DNA from: Bradyrhizobium sp.
GTDB lineage: Bacteria; Pseudomonadota; Alphaproteobacteria; Rhizobiales; Xanthobacteraceae
DNA: 64,000 bases
Assembly (NCBI RefSeq): GCF_016219575.1
Contig: NZ_JACRMG010000009.1
Coordinates: 124,001 to 188,000 of the forward strand
Direction: 5' to 3'
The translations under genes and the position numbers were made by a program. This document shows, in pieces, positions 11,041-18,802 of the stretch. The notes below the pieces were generated by a model that did not search any database, was not told where the DNA came from, and was given only the letters and a program-made list of their open reading frames with translations. Position 1 is the first letter of the stretch, and each line of letters starts with the position of its first letter.

Positions 11041-12572
11041 GGCCTGGCCTTGCGCCGGGTCGACGGGGAGACGGCAAAGCCATTGTTCGCTTTCGCGCCC
11101 GCCTCGGCGAGTGCGTATTCCGATTGATCGAACGTATGCACTCGGTACAGCGGCTCGCCCTGCTCGACCTGGTCGCCGATCTTCTTGAACAGCCTGATCC
11201 CGGCGCCCTTGTCGAGCGGTGCGCCCGCGGTGCGCGCCAGCCGGTTCAGCTGCAGGCAGTCGATGGCTGACACGACGCCGTCGCTTGCCGCTTTCACGTC
11301 GAAGGTGCGAGGACCGAGGTCGCTGTTGCAGCTCGACGGACCCTGCGCGTCCATGATCCTGTGCATCTGCCTGAGCGCAGCGCCGCTCTCGAGCAGGTCG
11401 CGCGCCCGCGCGTAACCGGCGCCGCCGCGGAGCGCGGGGTCGTATTCGAGCAGATGCGCGGCGAGCCGCAGCGATTTCTCGCGCAGATCGACCGGTGCAA
11501 GGGGATCGTTGGCCAGCACCGCCATGACGTCCTCGGCCTCCAGCACCGGGCCGATGCCGTTGCCGATCGGCTGGCTCCCGTCGGTGGTGATCACCTCGAC
11601 GGAAAGGCCAAAGCGGTCGCCGACGAACTCGAACAGCTTGCGAAGCCGCATCGCCTCGGCGCCGTTGGCCAGCTTCGCGGTCGGGCCGACCGGCAGGTCG
11701 ACCAGCAGATGCGTCGAGCCTGCCGCGAGCTTCTTGGAGATGATCGATGCGACCATCTGCTCGCGCGTATCGAGGCAAAGCGGCCGCTCCACCGAGATCA
11801 GGATGTCGTCGGCCGGCGACAGGTTCACATGCCCGCCCCAGATCAGGCAGCCGTTGCAGGCCGCCACGATCGACTTCATCTCGTCGACGCCGACATTGAC
11901 GCGCGCCAGCACTTCCATGGTGTCGGCCGTGCCGGCCGGCGAGGTGATGGCGCGCGAGGATGTCTTGGGAATGGTCAGCCCGTGCGCCGCCACGATCGGC
12001 ACCACGACCATCGATGTGCGGTTCCCGGGGATGCCGCCGATGCAGTGCTTGTCGACCACCATCGGGCTCGGCCATTTCAGCTGGGTGCCGGCTTGCGCCA
12101 TCGCGCGGGTCAGCGCGATCAACTCGCTGCTGCTCATGAAGCTCGCCGAACCCACCAGGAAGGCGGCGATCTCCATGTCGGAGTAGCGGTAGTGGGTGAT
12201 GTCGGCGATGATCGCCTCGACCTCCGCATCGCTCAGGGTTTGCCCGTGGATCTTGGCGCGCACCGCACCGAGGCTTTCGGGCGGAGGGGCGGGCGTGACC
12301 GTCACAAGGCTGTCGGCGGGTTCGGCAAAGCGGCGGAACGCGGGTTCGGCGAGACCGATCTCGTCGGGCCCCAGGAGGCCGTCGTCGGTGATCAGCAGCG
12401 TTGCGAGCAGCGCCTTGGAGCCGCGGCGCAGTTCCACCCGGCTGAAGCCGCGGAATATCTCTGGACGCAGGGCCTTCGACCGCCGCGAAATGACGATGAC
12501 ATTTTCGCGGCCGGTATCGAGGGGGACGCGGCGAATCCTGAGTTCTGCTGGACGGCTGTCGCCAGGGGCCAT
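11037..12572 (-). CDS. Thymidine phosphorylase family protein, archaeal AMP phosphorylase type
   Basis: About 511 residues. An N-terminal domain of roughly 90 residues, absent from ordinary bacterial DeoA, precedes the nucleoside phosphorylase fold. Family motifs include [14 protein letters not shown] and the Ser/Thr-rich [19 protein letters not shown]. In archaea this architecture belongs to AMP phosphorylase, which releases the base and ribose 1,5-bisphosphate; whether this protein takes AMP or another nucleotide is inference. It is the first gene of the operon with the PRPP synthetase-like gene (GTGA overlap). The start is uncertain: in-frame ATGs lie at 12620, 12584 and 12572. I choose 12572 because the first overlaps a putative FNR/FixK box and family N-termini are short. 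Confidence 0.85.
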   Translation of the reverse strand: MAPGDSRPAELRIRRVPLDTGRENVIVISRRSKALRPEIFRGFSRVELRRGSKALLATLLITDDGLLGPDEIGLAEPAFRRFAEPADSLVTVTPAPPPESLGAVRAKIHGQTLSDAEVEAIIADITHYRYSDMEIAAFLVGSASFMSSSELIALTRAMAQAGTQLKWPSPMVVDKHCIGGIPGNRTSMVVVPIVAAHGLTIPKTSSRAITSPAGTADTMEVLARVNVGVDEMKSIVAACNGCLIWGGHVNLSPADDILISVERPLCLDTREQMVASIISKKLAAGSTHLLVDLPVGPTAKLANGAEAMRLRKLFEFVGDRFGLSVEVITTDGSQPIGNGIGPVLEAEDVMAVLANDPLAPVDLREKSLRLAAHLLEYDPALRGGAGYARARDLLESGAALRQMHRIMDAQGPSSCNSDLGPRTFDVKAASDGVVSAIDCLQLNRLARTAGAPLDKGAGIRLFKKIGDQVEQGEPLYRVHTFDQSEYALAEAGAKANNGFAVSPSTRRKARP

Positions 12573-12591
12573 TTCAAGGGTCATCCAAAAA

Positions 12592-12633
12592 AATCTAGCC
12601 GCAATCCCGGCAGGTTCCATTGACCCAAATCAT
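12592..12633 (-). promoter_or_regulatory. Possible FNR/FixK-type promoter of the phosphorylase operon
   Basis: TTGACCCAAATCAT at 12620-12633 matches the FNR/FixK consensus TTGAT-N4-ATCAA at 8 of 10 positions. A class II promoter with this box centred at -41.5 would start transcription near 12585. The reverse-strand hexamer TAGATT at 12597-12592 then falls at -12 to -7. The fit of both elements is the only support; it suggests induction at low oxygen. Confidence 0.4.
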
Positions 12634-12788
12634 ATGACCGGCATCTGGCGTTGGCCACTCGCCCGGCCCAGGCGTTGCGCAAACGTCACATCGGCCGGCC
12701 AACTGAATATGACTCGCAGTGTTGATTATCGCTGCGGGTCTGCCCGAGCTAATGGCTTTGGCTCTACGCTGAGTCGCAGGGGAATATC

Positions 12789-14348
12789 GTGAAGGCGTTG
12801 TACAACCTCGTCTTGGGATCCGCGGCCAGCCTGGCCGTCATGGGCGGCGCGGCGGCGGCCGATCTTCCGGTCAAGGCCAAGGCCGTCGAATATGTACGGG
12901 TCTGCTCGCTCCATGGCGCAGGCTTCTTCTATATTCCCGGCACCGACACCTGCATCAAGCTCGGCGGCTACGTCCGCGCCGACACCACCTTTCATGGTGG
13001 CGTCCATGGACAGCCCGCCTGGAACGGCGATCTTGGCCAGGGCAACCGCTATGCCGACTACTTCGTCAGCCGTTCGCGCATGGCGCTGACGGTCGATACC
13101 CGCACCGCCAGCGAGTATGGCGTGGTGCGAACTTTCGGACAGGGCAATTTCCAGTTCAGCACGTTCGGCGGAAGCACTGCCAATCCGACCAGCCTCGCGG
13201 CCAGCCTCGGCACCAACGCTTCGCTGCTTGATACCCCTGGCGGCGGCTATGTTGCGGTCGAATATCTCTTCATCCAGTTCGCGGGCTTCACCTTCGGCAA
13301 GTCCGCTTCGGCCTATGCCACGCCCTGGCAGGGCTTTCCCGGCAACCTTTCGTCCAACCTGATCGGCGGCCAGAATACCGACACCGGCCTGAACAACATC
13401 CAGTACAAGGTGGAATTCGGCAACGGCGTTTCCGCCAGCGTCGGCCTCGATGATCCGACCGTCTGGAACCGCACCGCGGTCTACAACCTCGCGACCGGTC
13501 TGAACGCGGTCGGCGTGACCGGCAATGCCTATGCCGGGACGCATGCTCCCGACGTGGTCGGCAATATCCGCATCGACCAGGCGTGGGGTCTGTTCCAGCT
13601 TTCGGCCGCGGCGCACGAAGTCAGCGGCAGCTACAACATCCTGACCGCGACTACCGCGGCGCCGAACAACCTGTCGGAAATTTCCGGCCATCCCGACACC
13701 AAATGGGGCGGCGCCGTCATGGCCGCGCTGCAGATCAAGAATCTGCCGACCGGCGCAGGCGACGACATCAAGATCGACGCCAGCTACGCCAGGGGCGCGA
13801 CCAAGATGGTGATTGCGACTTCCGGAGCCTCGCCGAGCTTTGCGATGTTCGGCGGCAGCAACATCGCCTATCAGAGCGTCGGTTTCGGTGCCACGACCGA
13901 CGCCGTCTACCTGCCGGTCATCAACGGTGGCACGGGTGACCTCAAGCTGACGGAAGCTTTTGGCGTCCGCGGCGCCTTCAATCACAACTGGAATGCCTAC
14001 TGGATCACGAGCCTGAACGGCAGTGCTTCCTGGGTGCGCTACGGCGGCTCGGTGGGCGATCTCACCTCGGCAAAGGGGCAGTACTGCGCGGCCTACACCG
14101 CTGGAAAAGTCGTCAGCGCGGACTACAGCTGCAACCCGAATTATGCGGTGTACCAGCTTGGCGTCGTTACGCGCTGGACGCCTTTGAAGAACCTGACCTT
14201 CTCGGCGGAGGTCCAGTACCTGCGTCTCGACCAGAACTTTATCGGCACGGCGGTGCTGACGCCGGCAGCGCCAAAGCCGACTGCTGTATACCAATTCAGG
14301 GATCAGGATGCGGTCCAGCTGCAGCTCCGCGTGCAGCGCAATTTCTGA
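12789..14348 (+). CDS. Rhizobial outer-membrane porin (porin_2/Omp2b type)
   Basis: The 519-residue protein has a signal peptide cut near residue 24 (GAAAADLPVKAK). The mature start, YVRVCSLHGAGFFYIPGTD with CIKLGGYVRAD, is the standard opening of Bradyrhizobium/Brucella porins. It ends in an aromatic residue (QRNF), as outer-membrane beta-barrels do for BAM recognition. It should form a general diffusion channel for small hydrophilic solutes. The start is a GTG with an AGGGGA site. It is transcribed alone and divergently from the phosphorylase operon; the 216-bp gap contains the FNR-like box. Confidence 0.93.
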   Translation: MKALYNLVLGSAASLAVMGGAAAADLPVKAKAVEYVRVCSLHGAGFFYIPGTDTCIKLGGYVRADTTFHGGVHGQPAWNGDLGQGNRYADYFVSRSRMALTVDTRTASEYGVVRTFGQGNFQFSTFGGSTANPTSLAASLGTNASLLDTPGGGYVAVEYLFIQFAGFTFGKSASAYATPWQGFPGNLSSNLIGGQNTDTGLNNIQYKVEFGNGVSASVGLDDPTVWNRTAVYNLATGLNAVGVTGNAYAGTHAPDVVGNIRIDQAWGLFQLSAAAHEVSGSYNILTATTAAPNNLSEISGHPDTKWGGAVMAALQIKNLPTGAGDDIKIDASYARGATKMVIATSGASPSFAMFGGSNIAYQSVGFGATTDAVYLPVINGGTGDLKLTEAFGVRGAFNHNWNAYWITSLNGSASWVRYGGSVGDLTSAKGQYCAAYTAGKVVSADYSCNPNYAVYQLGVVTRWTPLKNLTFSAEVQYLRLDQNFIGTAVLTPAAPKPTAVYQFRDQDAVQLQLRVQRNF

Positions 14349-14394
14349 GGGCGTGGCTGCGTGATTTGTTCGGCGGCAGGGCGGGCGAGGGCCG

Positions 14395-14562
14395 TTACCT
14401 GGCGTCGCCGCGGGTCGCACGCATCGCCGCGACCAGGCTCAGCAGATAGTCCCTCATCGGGTGGGCGGATGTCGGCGGCATCTCGAGGGGCCGTCGCTCG
14501 TCGCCGCCGTCCTCGAGGAGGTCGATGTAGTTTTTGCCCGACGAACGCTTCTGCGCAGCCAT
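14395..14562 (-). CDS. Small hypothetical protein (55 aa)
   Basis: A short leftward frame lies between the porin and the Flp pilin. From ATG 14562 it encodes 55 residues: a basic start (MAAQKRSSGKNYIDLLEDGG), a proline-containing middle, and a C-terminal helix (MRDYLLSLVAAMRATRG). A longer start at 14595 is possible. Composition is soluble, with no signal or membrane segment. The ribosome site is weak (CCGGA). It is supported by protein-like composition and by filling a gap otherwise empty; I do not recognise a family. Confidence 0.42.
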   Translation of the reverse strand: MAAQKRSSGKNYIDLLEDGGDERRPLEMPPTSAHPMRDYLLSLVAAMRATRGDAR

Positions 14563-14773
14563 GTCCGGTTCCGGAGTTGATGGCTGAATATGCATCGCCG
14601 GCGGGGGATCGGGGTAAATTTTTCGTCCCGTACGAATACGGCGGTCGTATTTCGCGGCTTCGCTTTTACCCTTCGTTGACTGTCTTCTTCAACGAGCCGG
14701 CAACCACTCAAATTTACATTTGCAGCCGCATTGGCGCGGGGAGAACCTCGTGGGGCGTCAACAGGAGTTTCAG

Positions 14774-14938
14774 ATGCGGCGATTGATGTGCGAATTTTTG
14801 AAGAATGAGTCCGGCGCGACTGCGATCGAATATTGCCTGATCGCGGCCGGCATCAGCATTGTGATCGTTGTTGCCGTCAACGGCATGGGCTCGACGCTCA
14901 ACAACAGCTTCACCTCGGTGAACACCTCGATCAAGTGA
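14774..14938 (+). CDS. Flp/Fap-type pilin (54 aa)
   Basis: ATG 14774 follows an AGGAG site at 14763-14767. The product (MRRLMCEFLKNESGATAIEY...) has the short basic leader, the Gly before ATAIEY where the TadV-type prepilin peptidase cuts, the conserved Glu-Tyr pair, and one hydrophobic helix. These are the signatures of Flp pilins, which build type IVb tight-adherence pili. No tad/cpa assembly genes are in the window, so this copy depends on machinery encoded elsewhere. A hairpin at 14970 may terminate it. Confidence 0.9.
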   Translation: MRRLMCEFLKNESGATAIEYCLIAAGISIVIVVAVNGMGSTLNNSFTSVNTSIK

Positions 14939-14969
14939 GGTCGCCGCAACGTCTTGCCTGACGGGGCCG

Positions 14970-14989
14970 AGGCCGGCTCTAGCCGGCCT
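14970..14989 (+). terminator. Hairpin between convergent pilin and Ku genes
   Basis: AGGCCGGCT and AGCCGGCCT form a perfect 9-bp stem with a 2-nt loop, followed by TTCCTTGCC. It lies 31 nt after the pilin stop and contains the Ku stop codon in its loop, so it can serve the pilin transcript. The poor U-run makes termination moderate at best. Confidence 0.5.
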
Positions 14990-15953
14990 TCCTTGCCTTG
15001 CCCTGGGCGCGCACCGGCTTCTCGGCCTTCTTGGGCGCTTCCTTGGCGGCGCGCTTGCCGCTGCCGCCGCCCGAAATCGGCAGCAGCATCTCGCGCTGGC
15101 CCTCGGCGCGCTTCTTCTTGCCCTTGGCCTTTGCAGCGGGCGGCGCCTTGGCGGCGGGAGCGGTCTTGCGCTCGCCGGCGCCGGCGAGGCTCTTCTTGAG
15201 CGCATCCATCAGGTTGATGACGTTGCCGCTCGATTTCGGCGCGGGCTTTGCGCCGGTGAGCCGGCCGTTGCGCTTGCGGTCGATCAGGTCGACGAGGGCG
15301 GACTCGTAGCGATCCTCGAACTTCTCCGGCTCGAACGACGCCGATTTCTGCTCGACGATATGCCTTGCAAGGTCAAGCATGTCCTTGGTGATCTTCACGT
15401 CCTGGATGTCGTCGAAATATTCGTTCTCGTCGCGCACTTCGTAGGGATAGCGCAAGAGCGTGCCCATCAGGCCGTTGTCCAGCGGCTCCAGCGCAATGAT
15501 GTGCTCGCGGTTGGTCAGCACGACGCGGCCGATCGCCACCTTGTCCATGTTGCGGATGGTCTCGCGGATCACCGCGAAGGCGTCATGGCCGACCTTGCCG
15601 TCGGGCACGAGATAATAGGGGCGGATCACGTAGCGGCTGTCGATGTCGCTGCGCGGCACGAACTCGTCGATCTCGATGGTGCGGGTGGATTCCAGCGCAA
15701 TGTCGTCGAGTTCGTCCTTGGTCACCTCGACATAGGTGTCGGTATCGACCTTGTAGCCCTTGATGATGTCCTCGTTGGACACTTCCTCGCCAGTGTCCGC
15801 GTCGACCTTGGCATATTTGATGCGGTGGCCGGTCTTGCGGTTGATCTGGTTGAAGGAGACCTTTTCGGTGTCCGACGTCGCCGGATAAAGCGCGACCGGG
15901 CAGGTCACCAGCGAAAGGCGCAAAAAGCCCTTCCAGTTGGCGCGGGGGGCCAT
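14979..15953 (-). CDS. ku: Ku protein, non-homologous end joining
   Basis: The 324-residue protein opens MAPRANWKGFLRLSLVTCPVALYPATS, the bacterial Ku core, which forms a ring-shaped homodimer on DNA ends and recruits ligase LigD. Conserved segments include RKTGHRIKYAKVD and VGHDAFAVIRETI. The C-terminal 80 residues are rich in Lys, Ala and Pro, typical of Ku tails that modulate DNA binding. Start 15953 is preferred over an upstream Met because it matches family N-termini. No ligD lies in the window. The gene is convergent with the pilin gene and divergent from the small membrane protein gene at 16211. Confidence 0.93.
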   Translation of the reverse strand: MAPRANWKGFLRLSLVTCPVALYPATSDTEKVSFNQINRKTGHRIKYAKVDADTGEEVSNEDIIKGYKVDTDTYVEVTKDELDDIALESTRTIEIDEFVPRSDIDSRYVIRPYYLVPDGKVGHDAFAVIRETIRNMDKVAIGRVVLTNREHIIALEPLDNGLMGTLLRYPYEVRDENEYFDDIQDVKITKDMLDLARHIVEQKSASFEPEKFEDRYESALVDLIDRKRNGRLTGAKPAPKSSGNVINLMDALKKSLAGAGERKTAPAAKAPPAAKAKGKKKRAEGQREMLLPISGGGSGKRAAKEAPKKAEKPVRAQGKARKAG

Positions 15954-16116
15954 GAAATCACTCCGAAAACGCAACAGACGATCGTCAAGGATACCACGCC
16001 GGGACCGGCTTTTGAACGCGCGGGCGGCGGGAATCTCCCAACGGCGTTAACCGTCCCGGGCCCGCCCGGTTCACTTCGTTCCCGCGGGCGGCGCTCCGTC
16101 GCAGCCTTCCGGGACC

Positions 16117-16141
16117 GGAACCTCATTCCTGACCAGACGTT
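16117..16141 (+). promoter_or_regulatory. EcfG-type general stress promoter
   Basis: GGAAC at 16117-16121 and CGTT at 16138-16141 are separated by exactly 16 nt. This is the alphaproteobacterial sigma-EcfG consensus. It points at the 55-codon gene at 16211, leaving a leader of about 60 nt. I looked for a matching reverse promoter for ku and found none. Confidence 0.68.
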
Positions 16142-16210
16142 GCTCCGGGGAAGGCTGTGCTGGGCCACTGCACCGGCCGCCGCGACGGCCCTTTTTGAAA
16201 TGAGGACACG

Positions 16211-16378
16211 ATGGCAACACGACAACATGGCCGGATCGTCGAAACTCCGACCGAGGCACGCCAGGCCGAGCCGGGCCCGTCGGTGCTTGCGCTGCTGACG
16301 GCATCCACCGGGCTTGCAATCCTGATCCTGGGGATCATCTGGTTTGTGTTCTTCGGGAGCGGACGGGCCGGGGCTTGA
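16211..16378 (+). CDS. Small single-pass membrane protein, probably stress-induced (55 aa)
   Basis: ATG 16211 follows GAGGA at 16202-16206. The product has a polar N-terminus (MATRQHGRIVETPTEARQ), one membrane helix at about residues 25-47 (LTASTGLAILILGIIWFVFF), and a short tail GSGRAGA. No family is recognised. Together with the EcfG-type promoter 70 nt upstream it looks like a small inner-membrane member of the general stress response. It stands between ku and a two-component system but is not in an operon with either. Confidence 0.78.
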   Translation: MATRQHGRIVETPTEARQAEPGPSVLALLTASTGLAILILGIIWFVFFGSGRAGA

Positions 16379-16532
16379 GCTTGGGGCCGTCGCTTCGACG
16401 TGCTAGGCATCGGCGGCTTGCTCATGCCGTATGAACAAAAAGTAATCTTGCGGCGGGTTCCCGTTCATGGCCGGTTCACCCCCGTGACCCCCATCATGAC
16501 GGCATTGTGAGGCTCACCATCGGAGGCCAGCT

Positions 16533-17204
16533 TTGCGTTTGCTCGTCGTTGAGGACGATCCGGATCTCAATCGCCAGCTCACCACGGCGCTGACCGACGC
16601 CGGCTATGTCGTCGACCGCGCCTTTGACGGCGAGGAGGGGCATTATCTCGGCGACAGCGAGCCTTATGACGCCGTCGTGCTCGACATCGGCCTGCCGAAG
16701 ATGGACGGCATTTCGGTGCTGGAGGCCTGGCGCCGCAACAAGCGCGTGATGCCGGTGCTGATCCTCACCGCGCGCGACCGCTGGAGCGACAAGGTGCAGG
16801 GCTTCGACGCCGGCGCCGACGACTATGTCGCAAAGCCGTTTCATCTCGAGGAGATCCTCGCCCGCATCCGCGCGCTGCTGCGCCGCTCCACCGGACACGC
16901 CCAGGTCGAGCTGACCTGCGGACCGGTGGCGCTGAACACGCGCACCAAGCGCGTCAGCGTCAACGGCAATCCGATCAAGCTGACCTCGCACGAATACAAT
17001 CTGCTCGAATACCTCATGCACCATATCGGCCGCGTGGTGTCGCGCACGGAGCTGGTCGAGCATCTCTACGACCAGGACTTCGACCGCGACTCCAACACCA
17101 TCGAGGTGTTCGTCGGCCGAATCCGCAAGAAGCTCGAGGTCGACATCATCCAGACCGTGCGCGGGCTCGGCTATCTGCTGACGCCTCCCACCGCGGGCAC
17201 GTGA
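16533..17204 (+). CDS. OmpR/PhoB-family response regulator
   Basis: The 223-residue protein has a receiver domain (acidic pair EDD at 7-9, phospho-acceptor Asp51, Lys101 in the AKPF motif) and a C-terminal winged helix (TSHEYNLLEYLMHH ... TIEVFVGRIRKKL ... TVRGLGYLL). The start is TTG, decided by GGAGG at 16522-16526. It resembles PhoP more than PhoB. The cognate kinase follows 85 nt downstream, separated by a palindromic repeat. Target genes are unknown. Confidence 0.93.
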   Translation: MRLLVVEDDPDLNRQLTTALTDAGYVVDRAFDGEEGHYLGDSEPYDAVVLDIGLPKMDGISVLEAWRRNKRVMPVLILTARDRWSDKVQGFDAGADDYVAKPFHLEEILARIRALLRRSTGHAQVELTCGPVALNTRTKRVSVNGNPIKLTSHEYNLLEYLMHHIGRVVSRTELVEHLYDQDFDRDSNTIEVFVGRIRKKLEVDIIQTVRGLGYLLTPPTAGT

Positions 17205-17237
17205 CGGCCCGGCCGTCGCGGGGCTTCCTTTTTGCCC

Positions 17238-17287
17238 GGGGCATGGTCTTATCCGGAAAACCGGTGCCATTTTTTCGGATCATGCCC
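17238..17287. repeat. Interspersed palindromic element upstream of the kinase start
   Basis: The outer arms GGGCATG and CATGCCC and the inner arms ATCCGGAAAA and TTTTTTCGGAT form a long imperfect hairpin. It resembles the extragenic palindrome very common in Bradyrhizobium and Rhodopseudomonas (GCATGATCCGGAAAA type). It fills the intergenic space and ends 2 nt before the ATG of the kinase at 17290. Confidence 0.7.
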
Positions 17288-17289
17288 TG

Positions 17290-18666
17290 ATGCGCGGCAG
17301 CTCGCTTGCCACCCGCCTGTTTCTGTCGGCGACCGCGTGGGTGGTGGTAATCCTGCTGCTTACGGGCATCGTGCTGTCGTCGGTCTACCGTGCCGCGACC
17401 GAGCGCGCCTTCGACCGCCGCCTCAATCTCTATCTGCGCACGCTGATCGCGGAGGTCGCGACCCCGGACGAGCCGCCGGAGCGCCAGTTCCAGTCGCTCG
17501 GCGAACCTCTGTTCGAGCTGCCGCTGTCCGGCTGGTACTGGCAGATCAACCGCACCGATTCGGAGAAGGCCGAATCGCGCGCCTCGCGCTCGCTGTGGGA
17601 CAAGAAGCTGCCGAAGCTCGAGGACAACGGCGTGGAGCTCACGCCCGCCGGCATCCGCCTCGGCTATGTCGACGGCCCCGAGGGGCAGACGCTGCGCATG
17701 GTGGAGCGGCCGGTCGACCTTGGCGCGGACGGCAAGTTCCTGGTCACCGTCGCCGGCGATGCCAGCGAGATTTTCGACGAGACGCGCAGCTTCGACTATT
17801 ACCTCGGCGGCACCTTTGCTTCGCTCGGCATCGTGCTGCTGCTCACCACCATCTTCCAGGTGCGTTTCGGCCTTGCGCCGCTGAAGCGCATCTCGGAGGC
17901 CATCGCCGACATCCGCTCGGGCCGCGCCGAGCGGCTGGAGGGCGATTTCCCGGTGGAGATCGCACCGCTGGCGCGCGAGACCAACGCGTTGATCGACGCC
18001 AACCGCGAGATCGTCGAGCGCGCGCGCACCCATGTCGGCAATCTCGCGCACGCCATCAAGACGCCGCTCTCGGTGATCGTCAACGAGGCCGCCGCCCACA
18101 GAGCCGAACCCTTTGCCGGCAAGGTGCAGGAGCAGGCCGATGTGATGCGCGGCCAGCTCGCCCACCACCTGGAGCGCGCCCGCATCGCCGCGCGCCTCAC
18201 CATCATCGGAACGGTGACTGAAGTGGCGCCGGCGATCGGGGCGCTGGTGCGCACCATGGAAAAGATCCATCGCGATCGCGGCATCGCGATCGAAATGAAA
18301 GCGGACCCACACGCGAAATTTCGCGGCGAGCGGCAGGATCTCGAGGAGATGGTGGGCAACCTCGTCGACAACGCCTGCAAATGGGCGGCTTCGCAGGTAT
18401 TCGTCGAGGTGCTGGTCGAGCCGGAGACCGAGCCCGGCGCAGGCGCCCGGCTGCGCATCATCGTCGACGACGACGGGCGCGGGCTGTCGGAGTCCGAGCG
18501 CGCCCAGGTGTCGCAGCGCGGCCGCCGGCTCGACGAATCGAAGCCGGGTTCGGGCCTCGGACTGTCGATCGTGGTCGATCTCGCCGCGCTGTACGGCGGC
18601 AGCCTGACGCTCGGCAGCGCTCCAACCGGCGGCCTGCGCGCGGAATTGCGGCTGCCGGGGGTGTAA
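17290..18666 (+). CDS. PhoQ-like sensor histidine kinase
   Basis: The 458-residue protein has two membrane segments (about residues 10-32 and 170-193) around a periplasmic sensor of about 135 residues. A HAMP-like linker, a dimerisation domain with His254 (NLAHAIKTPLSV), an N box (NLVDNACKWA) and DDDGRG and GSGLGLSIV ATP-binding motifs follow. It should phosphorylate the OmpR-type regulator upstream. There is no separate Shine-Dalgarno sequence: the 50 nt before the ATG are an inserted palindrome. Confidence 0.92.
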   Translation: MRGSSLATRLFLSATAWVVVILLLTGIVLSSVYRAATERAFDRRLNLYLRTLIAEVATPDEPPERQFQSLGEPLFELPLSGWYWQINRTDSEKAESRASRSLWDKKLPKLEDNGVELTPAGIRLGYVDGPEGQTLRMVERPVDLGADGKFLVTVAGDASEIFDETRSFDYYLGGTFASLGIVLLLTTIFQVRFGLAPLKRISEAIADIRSGRAERLEGDFPVEIAPLARETNALIDANREIVERARTHVGNLAHAIKTPLSVIVNEAAAHRAEPFAGKVQEQADVMRGQLAHHLERARIAARLTIIGTVTEVAPAIGALVRTMEKIHRDRGIAIEMKADPHAKFRGERQDLEEMVGNLVDNACKWAASQVFVEVLVEPETEPGAGARLRIIVDDDGRGLSESERAQVSQRGRRLDESKPGSGLGLSIVVDLAALYGGSLTLGSAPTGGLRAELRLPGV

Positions 18667-18802
18667 AAGGCTGCCGGAACTGGAGATTTCGCCTTCCGGC
18701 TGCCTGCCCGCGCGGTAATGCTAAACGAGTTCTTAACGCACGCGCTTCTATGATATCCGGTGGACAGGTTTGCCGTCCGCTTGAGCACGCCATCACCGCC
18801 GT

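Noticed and set aside
15954..16110. A reverse EcfG promoter for ku
   Set aside because: GTTCC occurs at 16078 but no AACG lies at the required 16-17 nt distance.
18669..18701. Hairpin after the PhoQ-like kinase gene
   Set aside because: The 7-bp stem has a 14-nt loop and no U-run; too weak to call a terminator.
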